DNA of 64,000 nt from Pyropia haitanensis (taxonomy: Eukaryota > Rhodophyta > Bangiophyceae > Bangiales > Bangiaceae): contig SDUX01000007.1 in the NCBI GenBank assembly GCA_008729055.1, positions 372,001 to 436,000 on the forward strand, read 5' to 3'. Below are positions 34,249 through 46,200 of this stretch, piece by piece. Numbering within the stretch: position 1 is the stretch's first letter; every line of letters starts with the position of its first letter. Made by a program: the position numbers and the translations under genes. The notes under the pieces are model-generated. The model did not search any database. It had not been told where the DNA came from and saw only the letters and a list, made by a program, of their open reading frames with translations.

Positions 34249-37200
34249 TTATTCCCCCCTCCCCCCCCCGCTCGTTCCCGCGGCCGCCGCCTGCTCCGCC
34301 GCCATTACAAACGCCTTGCCCAGCACCAGCAGCGCGCGCGCCCGCTCCCGCCGCACCGCCGCGGGCGTCACCGCGCGGGCGCCGTCGGGGAGGTCCGCCC
34401 GCCCCGCCACCGCCGCGGCGCCCGCGCAGCTGGCTGCCGCCGCCGCCGCCGCCGCCGCCGCCGCTGCCGTCGCGCCGCCGCCGCCGCCGCTGCTTGTCGT
34501 TGCCGCCGCCGCAGCGGCAGCGGCGGTGGCCTCGGCGGCAGCCACGTCAGCCGCCACCCGCGACGCGGACAACAGCCGCCGCGTCACCGCCGCGAGAGTC
34601 GTCGCAATGTCCGCCTGGCACAGCCGCCACAGCGTCGTCACAGCGCGGCGCGCCTCGGACGGGGAGAGGCCAACGCCGTCGGCGCCGGCGCCGGCGCCAC
34701 CAACGCCGGGCACGCTGCCGACCGTCGCCCACCGGTGGCGCACCCGCGTGTAGGCGGCGTAGGCGGAAACGGCGGCGGCGGCGGCGAGGCGGCGCGTCGA
34801 GTGGAGGCTCGTCCACGCGAGGCGCTTGCCGAGCACCAGCGGCGGGGGGCCGCCGTCGGCGCCGCCGCCGGGGCTGCCGCCGTCACCGGCAGCCGCGCCC
34901 GCGGCGGCCGCCGACGCTTGCAAACCCGCGGCCATAGCGTTGAGCGTGCGCTGGCCCGTGCCGACGTACACCTTGCCAATGGCGTGGAGGATGGGGACGG
35001 CAAAGGCGCCGGGGCCGGGGCCGGCCCCGTCAGTGGCGAGCAGGCGGGCGGCTTCCGCGGCGGCCCAGTCGGTAAAGTCCACCTTGTCCCCCGCCACGTA
35101 CGGGGCGACCAGGCCTGCGAGGGCGGTCGTGAGGCCTGCCACACGTGCGGCTTGGGCGGCCCGTCGGGAGAGCGGCACCGTCAGCGGCGTTGACGGCGGT
35201 GCCGCCGACGCGGCGGCCGGGTGAGAGCCCGGGACCACCCCGTCCGCGCCCGCTGCCACGTCCATCACTTGCAGGCGGCCGAGGAGGTGCGCAAAGCGCT
35301 GTCCGCCAAACGCGCGGGTGAAGAGGGCAGCCGGGTCGAGCACCCCCCTGGCCGCCGCAGCCCCATCCCCGCCCCCGTCGCCGTCGTCGCTGCCGCCACC
35401 CTCGGCGCCGACGCCGTGAACGGCAAGGAGGATGTGGTACGCGGCTGTGAGCTGCTGAAAGTTCTGCGTCGCATTGGCATCGTCGGGGTGGCGGTCGGGG
35501 TGCACCGCGCGCGCGCGCGCGTGGTAGGCCTTCTTGAGGCGCGTTGGCGTGGCCGCCGAGGCGGGCACGCCCAAAATCTCGTACAGCTCCTGCTGCTCGG
35601 CGGGGGGGGGGGTGTTTGGAGGGGGGGTGGGCGGGGCCGACGCGCCGTCGCCGCCGCCACCCACGTCGCCGCGGCGGCGGCCGCCGGCATCACCGCGGCG
35701 GCTCCCACGGGGACGCTTACCGGCGTCCGTGAGCGACGTGTCGCGTGGGGGGGGCGTCTTGCCGGGCCTGCCATCCATGCTGTCCGCCCGAGCGGCTCCC
35801 CCGTCGGCAGCGTCCCCCGCGACCGAACCCTGGGGGGGGTCTGCGTCGCTGCCGTTGCCGTCGCAACCCGCACCGCTGCTCGTGCCCACACCCGCCCTCC
35901 TGGCGCGGCCAGCCCACGGGCTCCGCGACCGCCGCCGCCGCGGTGCCGCATCTGTCGCCGACGCGGGAACATCGCGGTGCAACAAGCTGGCGAGTGACCG
36001 CGCGCGGGCGCCCATGCCGCGGCGGGGCCCGGCGAGGCGGGTGCGCCGTGGCGCCGCGGCCGGCGGCAGCAGCGGCTCGGTTGGCTTGTCATCACGGCCG
36101 TCGCCCCAACCCCCCCACGAGCGCGGGGCGGTTGGCTGCTCAGGTGCAGACGCCAGGGCAGGCAGGGAGGCGTCCTGCGCGGCTGGCGGGGTGGTCGCGC
36201 CTTGGGCACGGCCACAACTCACGGGAACGTTACCCCTGCCGCCTGGCCGCTGCGCGGCTGCCATCATGTCAAGAAGAACTGCCCTACGGGTCGTCGACGG
36301 GTGCTGCAGCGGTTCCTCCAGCGGCGACGGGGCTGCCGGTGCCCGTCTCGATGGCGTCGGTAGCGCCTGCGACGGCGGGGATAGACGATGGGACCTCCCC
36401 TCAGCGTCAGCCGCTCCACGCGGTGCGCCGCCGGCACACTGCCCCCCTGTCCGCAACATGTCCAGTAAATGCTCCCTCAGCGGCATGAGCCCCGGGATGG
36501 ACATTGGCTCGTCTGAACAGGACCCTACGTTCGACGGCGCCTGTAGGCTTAGGGATGGCGGCTGCAATGTCCCCTTTGACAATGGTGGACTCGCCGACGG
36601 CGGCCGGTGCCGCCGAGCCTCGGTGTCAACGACCACGACGGTGGGGGGTAACCCGACGTCGGCCATCTCAATAGCGCCCGGGGGAGGGGGCAGGGGTGGC
36701 ATCGGGCTGTTGGAGCCCGCGTCGCTGGATGTGCTGCTGCGCCGTCGATTCGTCACGGTGACAACTTTGGCAGCGCGCAACCCGACAGCCGCTGCCGCGT
36801 TCACAGGTGTCTTTCCGCTCATGGTAGCAACCGGTGGTGGCGGCACAGAGGGCGTCGACGCGCACCGGCAAAGGGAATGGGGACGGCCAGATGGCGGAAC
36901 ACTGCTGCGCACCGACCACGACCGTGGCTGCCGGGTGCGCGCCGAAGACGGCGGCGCGGCCTCCTTCAGTTGCTCCGCGCCCGTCTCGCCTCCTTCTCGA
37001 CCAGCTGCTGGCAGAGCCCACCGGTTGCCGTAGCCGGTGCAGCCTGACCAGTCCACCGCAGGCCCGGCCAGAAGACCAGCGAGTGGTGGTGTGGTGGTGT
37101 CCGTCGGAACGGGTTGGTGCGGGGCCGTCGCGCTTGCATCTACACTCCATGGGGACGACGGTAGCCGGGTGGACGCGGCCGTAGCAGCCTCAGCACCCGA

Positions 37201-39174
37201 CGGAAGGGATAGCGACAGCCGCGGTGGTGGTTTGTCTGTCGATTGTTGGGCGGCGGCAAAGGACCCGGCGCTGGAATGCAGCACGGCAGCCGCGGGCGAC
37301 GCCGCAGGTACAGGTGGCGCCCCAGGCGTGGGCAGCCACCCCGATGACCACGACGGGAAGTTGGGACCGCCTTCCGGCTGGGCGGGCGTCCCTTCCCTCG
37401 CTTCCTCGGCCGCAGGCGTCGCTGCCAATGTCGCCGCTGCCACTTCCGGGGCTTGGTCCGCCGTCGCACCTTCCCCCGACGGGGTCGGCGACGTGGTCGG
37501 ATTCGTGGCTGGCGGCGCCGCGACTACCGCCGCCGCCGCCCGGTGGCGCGCCGCCACCATCCGCCACGCCTCCCCCGCCGCCGCCGCCGCCTGCCCCAGC
37601 CCGCACTCTGGCGCCGCCGACGCGGCGACGGCACCGGCGGTCACGTCCGCGCCCGCCAGCCGCAGCAGCACCGTCGATCGCGACAGCGACCGCCGCGCCT
37701 GGTCCACCCCCCCCGCCCCGCCCCGCCGCCGCCGCGGCGTGCGGGCGGCGGTCGCCACGCCCGCCACCCCGCCGGCAATGTCCACCTCGGCCCGCGCCGC
37801 CTCGGCCGCGTCGGCCGCCGCAACCGCCTGCCGCAACAGCGCGTAGGCGCGGCCGAGGTGCGCCCACCCGTCGAGGGGGGCGCCCCGGCGCTTGGCCGCC
37901 GCCGCGATGCGCGCCGCGTATCCCGCGACGGCGGCATTGTCAGCGGCGGGGCACGCGTTGGGGGGGTGGAGAGTCAGCGCGTCGGCGGAAAGCGGGGCGT
38001 GATCGATGGGGGGGGGCGTGTGCCCGACAGTGGCCCCTGCGCCGGCGCCGTCCCCCCCGTCCCCTCCCCCCCTGCCGTCCGCGCCCCCCCCCTCCTTGCG
38101 CCCCCCCGCCGATACGAGCCCCTCCACCCGCTCTAGCGCTGCCACCAGCGGCGGCTCCCCCGGGCAGTGGCCCAGCCCCCGCAGCAGCGCGTCGCGCGCG
38201 GACGCCGGCGCGCCCGCCACGACGAGCGCGTCGGCGAGCCGGTGCCACGCCGTCGCGTCGCGCGGCGCCGCGGCCGTCGCCCGCCGCGCATCGCGGACGG
38301 CGCGGCGGGTGTAGGCGGCTGTCAGGCCCGGGCAGACGGGCGAGCACGGCCGCCGGGCGCAACGGCCATGGCGGCGGGCGCCGGTACAGCCACCGGGGAG
38401 GCCGCTGGCCTTGTCGCTGCCGTCGCCGCGGCCGCCGCCGCCCCCGACCACGTGGCCGCCGCCCCCGTCGCCGCCGGTCATGCCCGAGCTGATTGTGCTG
38501 ACGCGGGAGAGGCCGAGGAGCTCGGCGGTGCTGGCGCCCCAGCGGCCGCTCCGGCCGTCAGCCTCGCCGCCGCTGCTGTCGGCGTGCCGCCCGGGGCTCC
38601 GCCCGGTCAGCCGCCGCCACGGGCTTGTCCGCCGCCGCTGCCGCTGCCGCGCCCACCGGCCGCGCCCCCGCTTCCCGCCGTCCTCGTCACTCGCGGACGA
38701 TGCCGCCTCGTCGTCGTCGTCGCCGCTCTTGCCGCTGCCGGCCGCAGCGGCTCGTCGCGCCCGCCGCCGCTCCCGCCGCTTCTTCTTCCCCCCGTCACTG
38801 TCGCCCCCTCCCACCCCCGCTCCACTGCTGCTGCTGCTGCTACTGCTACGTTCATCGCTACTCGCGACGCAGTCGGTGAGCAGGTCCGCCGCGGCCGCCG
38901 CCTCGGCCGCTGCCGCGGCGGCCTGGGTGGCCAGCGCCAGCCACGCCGCGGACCGGTTGCCATACAGGCGGCCGGCAGCCTCGGCGCTCGCCGCGGCGAT
39001 GCCCACCGTGTAGGCGCGCACCGCGTCGCCGTACGCGCCGCGGCGGAACGCGCTGTTGCCCGCCCGCCGGGCGGCCTCGTCGGGTGGGCGAGGAGCGGGG
39101 GTGGAGCGGGGAGGCGCGGCGTGCGGCGCCGCCGCCGCGTCCGCCATGTCGCCCTCGGACCGCGTGGAGCGCAT
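34249..39174 (-). CDS. giant TPR / J-domain / DnaJ-X co-chaperone-like protein
   Basis: A 1641-residue intronless frame. The N-terminal part (DEAARRAGNSAFRRGAYGDAVRAYT ... RLYGNRSAAWLALA) is a TPR helix pair, and a second TPR-like stretch follows near residue 300 (AAPRDATAWHRLADALVVAG). A long disordered Ser/Pro/Ala/Gly region fills the middle. The J domain is at about residues 1190-1260 (LYEILGVPASA, LKKAYHARARAV) with the Hsp70-activating HPD at 1225-1227. Then comes a DnaJ-X-like domain (LVAPYVAGDKVDFTDW ... AEAARLL ... ILHAIGKVYVGTGQRTL). J proteins stimulate Hsp70 ATPase, so this is probably an Hsp70 co-chaperone. The start M at 39174 is taken; M at 39147 (MADAAAAPH) is equally plausible. 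TPR, J and DnaJ-X in one chain with so long a linker is unusual. Confidence 0.8.
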   Translation of the reverse strand: MRSTRSEGDMADAAAAPHAAPPRSTPAPRPPDEAARRAGNSAFRRGAYGDAVRAYTVGIAAASAEAAGRLYGNRSAAWLALATQAAAAAAEAAAAADLLTDCVASSDERSSSSSSSSGAGVGGGDSDGGKKKRRERRRARRAAAAGSGKSGDDDDEAASSASDEDGGKRGRGRWARQRQRRRTSPWRRLTGRSPGRHADSSGGEADGRSGRWGASTAELLGLSRVSTISSGMTGGDGGGGHVVGGGGGRGDGSDKASGLPGGCTGARRHGRCARRPCSPVCPGLTAAYTRRAVRDARRATAAAPRDATAWHRLADALVVAGAPASARDALLRGLGHCPGEPPLVAALERVEGLVSAGGRKEGGGADGRGGGDGGDGAGAGATVGHTPPPIDHAPLSADALTLHPPNACPAADNAAVAGYAARIAAAAKRRGAPLDGWAHLGRAYALLRQAVAAADAAEAARAEVDIAGGVAGVATAARTPRRRRGGAGGVDQARRSLSRSTVLLRLAGADVTAGAVAASAAPECGLGQAAAAAGEAWRMVAARHRAAAAVVAAPPATNPTTSPTPSGEGATADQAPEVAAATLAATPAAEEAREGTPAQPEGGPNFPSWSSGWLPTPGAPPVPAASPAAAVLHSSAGSFAAAQQSTDKPPPRLSLSLPSGAEAATAASTRLPSSPWSVDASATAPHQPVPTDTTTPPLAGLLAGPAVDWSGCTGYGNRWALPAAGREGGETGAEQLKEAAPPSSARTRQPRSWSVRSSVPPSGRPHSLCRCASTPSVPPPPVATMSGKTPVNAAAAVGLRAAKVVTVTNRRRSSTSSDAGSNSPMPPLPPPPGAIEMADVGLPPTVVVVDTEARRHRPPSASPPLSKGTLQPPSLSLQAPSNVGSCSDEPMSIPGLMPLREHLLDMLRTGGQCAGGAPRGAADAEGRSHRLSPPSQALPTPSRRAPAAPSPLEEPLQHPSTTRRAVLLDMMAAAQRPGGRGNVPVSCGRAQGATTPPAAQDASLPALASAPEQPTAPRSWGGWGDGRDDKPTEPLLPPAAAPRRTRLAGPRRGMGARARSLASLLHRDVPASATDAAPRRRRSRSPWAGRARRAGVGTSSGAGCDGNGSDADPPQGSVAGDAADGGAARADSMDGRPGKTPPPRDTSLTDAGKRPRGSRRGDAGGRRRGDVGGGGDGASAPPTPPPNTPPPAEQQELYEILGVPASAATPTRLKKAYHARARAVHPDRHPDDANATQNFQQLTAAYHILLAVHGVGAEGGGSDDGDGGGDGAAAARGVLDPAALFTRAFGGQRFAHLLGRLQVMDVAAGADGVVPGSHPAAASAAPPSTPLTVPLSRRAAQAARVAGLTTALAGLVAPYVAGDKVDFTDWAAAEAARLLATDGAGPGPGAFAVPILHAIGKVYVGTGQRTLNAMAAGLQASAAAAGAAAGDGGSPGGGADGGPPPLVLGKRLAWTSLHSTRRLAAAAAVSAYAAYTRVRHRWATVGSVPGVGGAGAGADGVGLSPSEARRAVTTLWRLCQADIATTLAAVTRRLLSASRVAADVAAAEATAAAAAAAATTSSGGGGGATAAAAAAAAAAAASCAGAAAVAGRADLPDGARAVTPAAVRRERARALLVLGKAFVMAAEQAAAAGTSGGGRGE

Positions 39175-41075
39175 GGGAGCGGAGGGGGCGGTCACAAAGG
39201 GCTCGAAGAACAAAAAGGAAGACGCGGGGAGCCGCAGGGGCTGTGGGGTAGGGCGGCGCGGTGGGGGTGGTGGGGTGGGGTGATGGTGCGGGGTGGAGAG
39301 CGGAGATGAGGGGGAGGTCGCGGCGGCCACCCTCCCGCGCGTGCCACCGAGGCGGCGCGCCGAGCGCGACTCGGGCGGAGTGTCGTGACCGCGACGCGGG
39401 CGTGGCGCGTGACAGTGGCTGGCGACGGCCCGGCGGGTCGGCCGAGCGCCAACCCAGATCGGCACGGCGGCGACGTCCGACGTCCTCCTGCTCGACCCCA
39501 CACGACAGACACTCACACAAAGACAGAGAACGCCCACCGCCGGGCCGCGCGACACCTCACTCCTCGTACGCCCCCTCCCTCAATGGGAGGCGGGGCGGAT
39601 GCGCTGTCGCACGGACGGTGATGGAGTGCGCGCCCAGCGTGCTGTCGTCACCGCCCGCCGCGCGCGCGATGCGCTCCCGCCGCCGACGTGCTCCCCGTCA
39701 CACAACGCCGGCGCCCTCTCCCGACGCAGCGGCATCCAGCGGGGGGAGTGTGCGGCGAATGGCAAAGGTGGGGAATGCCCACCGGGCGACAACGACAGTG
39801 TACGGGCCGTGGGTATCGCCACGACGGGCGGCCGGGTGGCAACGTAGCACCCCCGGAAGGGGCGGCGCGCCTCCGCGCCCGCGGCAATTGGGTGGGATGG
39901 GTACGCGGTGGGGGAGCACCGCCTCGAGCGAGCACGCCAGGCGGCGTGGGCTGGCCCGCGGGACCGGGCGGCTGTGTCAGCTGGGCGGCGGCGGCACGCT
40001 GGCGGCGGGGGGGTCCGCTTGGCGGCGCGCGGTCTCGGCCCCGCGGGCGCAGATTGCGAGCGCCCCCCGTCCGGCTGCCGGGGGCGGCTCTAGAGGCGGC
40101 GGCGGGGGCCGGCGTGATCCCCACAGGGGGTCAGGTGTCTGAATTCCACATCCTGCGTGGTCGACCGGCAGCGCCCCATGATGGATGAGCCAATGGGCGG
40201 GACGCGTCCTCCGCGTCGGTCGCGGAAGGGATGGACCAGCGGTGCCGCCCGGGGGCGGGTGCTTGCGCGACCCGCTGCGAGGCGGCGGCCGCCGGTTCAC
40301 GGCGCTCAGCGCATCTCCACCAAGGTAGCCAAAAGCCGTTTCACAGCGCTGGAGTAGTGCTTTTCGACAGAATGTGAACACCCACAACCGATACGTTTGG
40401 GATTTGGAGAGGACAAGCTGCGCTCTGTTTTGCAAGGTAGCCCGCTGGTAGCCCCCGTGTCGGCCTCAAGGTCCATGGATGGGATGCGTGCCCAATGCCG
40501 GTCCAAGCCGAGGGGCACGGTTAGGGTCGTTCTTCACCCAGCCGAATATGGCCCGAACACCCAAACACCAACCACTCCTGGCCTCTTCATTGGCTGTTGC
40601 GCGAACACGGTCAGCACGCTGTTCGGCTCCGACGGCCATGGGTCCTTGCATCGGAAAAAGAGCCAAACACCCTGACCAGAGATTTGACCTGCAAAGTTGT
40701 ATTTCTTGGAAGTTGCTTTGTATTGAAAGAACCACACCCATGCAATTCGGGTGGCTCAGGACGCTCTGTCCGGTTTGTGACACTGCCTCGGGACGGTTCT
40801 CCAAACGCGCCGCCCAGAAGCCTGGCTGTGCCATTGATGTGCGGCCAGGCGTGCGTCATTCGATCCCGGGCACCGCTGGTGCAAGAAGCTCCCATGTAGT
40901 ATCCAGGAATCTCAAACACACTGCAAAATTTTGCAGTGGGTGGTCGCTGAGGAGCTCTGAGAGCGCGCCGTGCCCGTCGACGCACCACAGCGTCCGCTGG
41001 CCCCGGTCGGGCCAGCCCCGGGCCCCCAGGTCCCACGTGTGCCCCAAGAGCTACTTCATGCTACTTACCGTCCGA
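39175..41075. other. upstream region of the J-domain gene and intergenic DNA
   Basis: A CCAAT box (40190-40194, in GAGCCAATGGGCGG) lies about 1 kb before the J-domain gene start. Moderate-GC DNA from 40,310 to 41,070 has short frames only. It includes, on the minus strand at about 40,917-40,958, a dispersed repeat (CCCACTGC...GCAGTGTGTTTGAGATTC) also present on the plus strand at about 59,086-59,130. Confidence 0.5.
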
Positions 41076-42965
41076 TGTACTGTCGTTTCCATTACCCCGG
41101 TGGCGAGGCCGGGTGCCGGTGGCACGCTCCCGCCACCATGGCACCCCCGCTCCCGCCACCGCGCCGACCCCCCCCGCGGCCGTCGCTGCGCCCCGCCCCC
41201 GCCCCCCCCCGCCGCCCCGCCGCCCCCCCCCCCCCCCCCGCCCCGCCGCATCCGCCCCCCCCCCCCGCCCCGCCGCACGCCACCGCGGCCTGCCCGGGCA
41301 CCCCTGCCCCCGCCCCGGCCGCCGCCACCGCCGCCGCGCCCCCGTCGGCCGCCACCCCCGCCGGCCGGCGCCGCTGCTGGCCGCCCGCCCCCGCCGGCCC
41401 CTGCACCCCTGCTGGCTGCCCGCCGGCCCCCGCACCCGTGCTGGCGGCCCGCCGCCGCCGCCCCGTCCCGCCGCCCCCGCTGCGGCCGCCGCCCGCCCCC
41501 GCCCGCCCCCGCCGCGGCCGTCAGCTGCCGGCCGCCGCCGCCGCCGGTCACCACCCGCCCCCGCCACGGCCACCGGCCGCCGGCCCCCGCCCGCCCCCGC
41601 CGCCGGTCGCCGGCCGCCGCTGCCGGCCGCCGGCCGTCACGGCCGCCGCCAGCCGCCTGGCGCCGTCGCCGGCGCCCGCCCGCCTCCGCCGCCGGCCGCC
41701 CGCCGCCGCCGCCGCCGCCCGCCCGCCCCGGCCGCCGGCCGCCAGCCGCCTGGCGGCGCCGCCGGCGCCCGCCCGCCCGCGCAGCCGGCCGCCCGCCGTC
41801 GCCGCCGGTCCCCGCCCGCCGCCGCCGCCGGTCCCCGCCCGCCCCGGCCGCCGGCCGCCGGCCCCCGCCCGCACCCGTCGCCGGCCGCTGGCAGCGGGCC
41901 GCCGCCGCCGCTGGCCGCCGCCCGCCCCCGCCGCCAGCTGCCGCCCGCCGCTGCCGGCCGCCAGCCGCTGCCGCCGCCGGCCGCCCCCGCTCCGCCGCGG
42001 CCGCCGGCCGACGGCCGCCGCCGCCGCCGGCGGCCATCGCCCCGCCGCGGCAGCCAGCTGCCCGGCGCCGCAGCCGCCGCCCCCCGCCAGGCCCTGCTGC
42101 GGCAGCCGCCAGCCGGCCGACGCCGCCGCCGGCCCCCGCCCGCACGCGTCGCCGGCCGCCGACAGCCGGCCGCCGGCCGGCGCCGCCGCACCGCGGCCCC
42201 CGGCTGCCCGCTGCCGCCGCCGCCGCCCCCCAACTGCCCACGCTACGGCAGCCGGCTGCCGGCCGCCACCGCCGTCGGCCGCCGGCTGCCCCTGCCGCTT
42301 CGCGGCTGTTTGCCGCCGCCGCTGCACCCCGCGCGCTCCGCGCGGCAGCCGCCGGCCGAGGCCGCGGGCGGCCGCCACCGTCCGCTGAAAGCCGGCCGCC
42401 GCCGCCGCCGCCCCCCGCCCCGCCCCCGCTGCGGCCACCGGCAGCCGCTGCTGGCTGCCGGCCGCCGGCGCAGCTGGCTTCCGGCTGCCGCTGCCCACTG
42501 CTCCCCCCCCGCCGCTGCCGCCTGCTGCTGGCCGCCGCCGCCGCCGGCCGCTGCCAGTCGCCTCCGCTGCCAGCTGCCCGCCGCCACCGCCACCCGTGCC
42601 CCGACTCGTGCCTTGGCTGCCGGCCGCTGCCTGTCGCTGCCGCCACCGCGACAGTTGGCTGCCGGCAGCCGCCGCCCCCCGCCGCGGCGCGCCCACGGCT
42701 GCTGCCGCTGGTGAATATCGTCTGCCGCAACCCCCGCCTTCTTTCTCCGCCGCGGCCAACTGAGGCCGCCGTTGGCTGCCGGCCGCCGTCGCTATCTGAC
42801 CCCCCCACGCCGCGGCTGCTGTCGAAGGTAGCTGTCAGCTGCCCACGCCCACCACTTTCCCCGGCCGGCCGCCGCTGCTGGCAGCCGGCTGCCGCCGCCC
42901 CCCGCCTCCCCACCGCCGCGGCTGCGGAGGCGGCCACCGCCGCCGGCTGCCACGCTCGCGGATGA
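41076..42965 (+). repeat. C-rich GCC-type low-complexity tract, 1.9 kb
   Basis: Nearly pure Pro/Ala/Arg-coding low complexity, C-rich on the plus strand, made of GCCGCCGGCCGCC-like modules. Open frames up to 828 codons on plus and 628 on minus are compositional and are not annotated as genes. The left boundary sequence TGTACTGTCGTTTCCATTAC resembles those at 7835 and 58,982. Confidence 0.75.
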
Positions 42966-43256
42966 CCTGTTCGCCGCGCCCGCCGGTAGTCGCTGATTCA
43001 CTGCAGTCACCGGCTGTTCTTCTTTCTGCGGCGAAGGCCGCGGCCGCAAGCTGCCGCGACCCCCGACCGCCAGGCTTCTCCGCGCCCGGTGCAGCCAATA
43101 ATCCTGCCGTTGCTTTGACTGATTTTACATCCCTGCTCACTTGCATGACGTGACTGCTTGACTTCATGATACAAGTCACGCTCCGTGTGTGTCCTAAAGC
43201 GTGTCCAGCTTGCCCACAACATGGTCGTCATGAGGCACCTTGGAACGCACTTGGCT

Positions 43257-46200
43257 TTAATCTGCCTCGCTCCCGCCGGTACTCCCACTCCTTTCCTCTA
43301 CGATAGCCCGCGCGCCAACCATCACTTCGCCACTACGGCCCCTCCCAAAAGGATCGCCCTCCTTGACCTGCGCACTGTCGTCACAAACCGCCGACTGCAC
43401 CGCTGCGCCACCTGTCCCCCGGTCTGCCTCCACTCGGCGAGTTGCACTCGCCGAGCAGGTGCACTCGGACCGCACGCACGTGACCCCGCGCACGTTGTAG
43501 TAATACGCGTTCAGACGCACGCCGTCATTCTCGGCCTTGGCCGTCTCGCCCGTCAACTTGAATGCCGCGGTGAGGTTCATCAGGGACAACTGCGCGATGC
43601 GGTGCGCCATGAACGACGCGGGGGACATGTACGTCAGGTGGCCCCTAAACTTCACCGACATTGAGTGCTGCACCTCGGCCGCCTGCGTTGATACGCAGTT
43701 CGTGACCGCCAACGCCTCGTCCGGGTTGTACACGCACGAGCACGTGTGCCCCTTCGCATGCGCCCGGTCCAGGCAAAATTGTACTCCGTGGTGCGAGAGG
43801 ATTGACCTCACGCGCTGCATCCCGTTGCGGTCCATCTTGCATGCAACGTCGTAAAATACGACCTTCGGCAGGGCGGGGAAGCGCTCCAAAATGAGGGATA
43901 GCGCGTCCGCAACGCTCTCTGCCTGGAACATCACCCGAAAGCCCAAGGTGACGACGTGAGGGCAAACGATGTTGAACACTCCGGCCGTCAGCTGCGAGTG
44001 CTTGGGAAACGACTTGGCGCACCGATCCCCCGCGTCCTCCAGCGCCGCCTGAGACCCCTTCCGTGGTGCTGCCCCGCCCGCCTGCTGGCGCTTCCTCGCG
44101 TCCCGTGGCCTCGCCCGTGGCGCGAAAATGGCCGGCCTCACCCGCTTCAAGTAACCAAAGTACTCAAACGTCTTGTACGGCGAAGTGAGGTCTTGGTCTT
44201 TGAACAGCGGGTGCTCGGCCGCAAAACGTTCGTACTGCTCGGGCGTCGTCACGCCCAGCCACCGCTTGCAGAAATCGAGCGTCTCGGTCTGCCCCGCGTC
44301 AGACGCCTTCTGGGCGGCGATTTGGAAGTCTCTGTCAACTGCCGCGTCAACATCGACCGCGAACAACAGCAGCGCTCCAACAGACTTGCGAAGGGCGGGC
44401 TCCTTGCCCAGGAGCGGGCCAATACGCGCGAAAAAGTTGGCCACGAAGCCGACGGCGTTCGATGCGGTCAAAAGCTCGCGCCACCGCCCACCGTCCTCCT
44501 TCTTGAGCTCGTGGGCTAGCTCCCTTGGCGGCCCCCGCGGCTGACCGGCAAACAGATTCACGACGGGATCCCCTAGCAGCGCCAAGACAAACGGGCGAAT
44601 CGTCGCCCACTCCGTGCCCGACGCGACAAAAGAGTCAAAGCGGGGGTGGCAAGTGCCCACTCGCGCGCTCCACGGAACAGACACGGGTGCCACCGCTGGG
44701 GCATCGCCAAGCTGGCCGACAGGCACGCCTTCAGCCCTGGGCGCCGAGCCGTTTCTTTCAACAGGAGCGGCCGCTGCTCGACGTGCCGCAGCGGGGCCAT
44801 TGCTTGGCTCGATATCACCACTGCCGGCCGCCCCAGGCCGCGCGCCAACGAGGTCGTCCGCTGACGTCCACTGAAAAAAGCGAAAGAAAAGCGTGGCGGC
44901 CTGACGCTTCAACTGCCAGTTCTCAATCGTAGCCGCTCTCTGCGACCGCGGCCGCACAGACGACATCGCGGCGTGCAGCTTGCCGAGCGCTTCCGCGTCG
45001 GTCTTGCTCAACGTGTTGCCCGTCTTGATGACCTTGCGTATGGCCGCTCTCATACTGGGCTCACGTATGACCGCGTAGTCGTCCACGTTCAGGTTCATAC
45101 TTGGGAGGTGGAGGGCGGGACGGGAAACGCGGATGCCATCGCGCAGCTGGAAGCCCAATGCCTGGCCGTCGATTACGATGTAGTCGGGGTTGAGGCCACA
45201 CTTGGGGCACACGAAGAGCTCGGGCGTCGGCTGGAGGAGAGACACGAAGCACCGACCGAGCAGGACGATAAGCTGCCGACGCAGCCCGAAGCTTGAACGC
45301 AACGACGCCAAAAAGCAGGTGGCCGCAGAGTAAGAAGACCGAGAGTTGTACACAAACGACATCAGGGTGTCACAAAAAGACCTCGTGAAGAGCATAACGC
45401 GGCCCGAGTCGTCCAACTTGCGAAGAGAGAACAATCCATCGTCCCCACCGTCGTACTGCACCGCATGCCCTTCGGAGCACGTCCATTCCCCAGTTGTTAG
45501 CTGACACAGAGACGAAGCAGAACAACCGAGAGCACATGACACAACGAAAGAGAAAGAGTCACCTGGCGTCAGTCCATGAACACACTGCAAGAAAAGCCCG
45601 CTCATGTCAGAAACACACAAGCAATGTACACACATACAAAACAACTAACATACCTCCAATGGCGCCGCGCCATTCCCGTCGGTATACAGCACCGCCGGGG
45701 CCTCAACGGACGTTGCCCCTTCCGGCCGCAGTGCGCCACACTTGAAACATCTCTTCTCGCGGACGACGACGGACGGGTCGTAGGCGAGGCCGAGCTCCGC
45801 CATGCGCTCCACAAAGGTCTGCGGCTTCTCGTGCAGCTCCGATTGGTCGTCTGCACGCAGACTTGCGGGAGAAAATGTGGCGGCGGCGGGGACAGACATC
45901 GCCGAGAACTCCGCGGTTCGACCCCACATGAGCCCCTGCTTGTCCTCGTCGGCGCAAGCCACCAAATTCCGCTTCTGCCGCTCCTGGGAGATACTGACCA
46001 GCTCCTCCTCGATGAACACCTCGTCTTCATCCTCCTCTCGCTTCAATCTCCCACCATCCTCATCTGACGAGCTGTCTGACGGGTCGCCGACATCCCCGCC
46101 GGCCACAGCCAGACGATCGAGCTGTCGCACCAAAGTCGCATGGTGGCAGCGACGCTGGGAGGATCTGCACCCCACCGCAATACACTTAATCAGTCGCCGC

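Noticed and set aside
40479..42965. 828-codon plus-strand frame and 628-codon minus-strand frame
   Set aside because: Compositional frames over the GCC-type tract; the non-repetitive first part shows no protein-like pattern.
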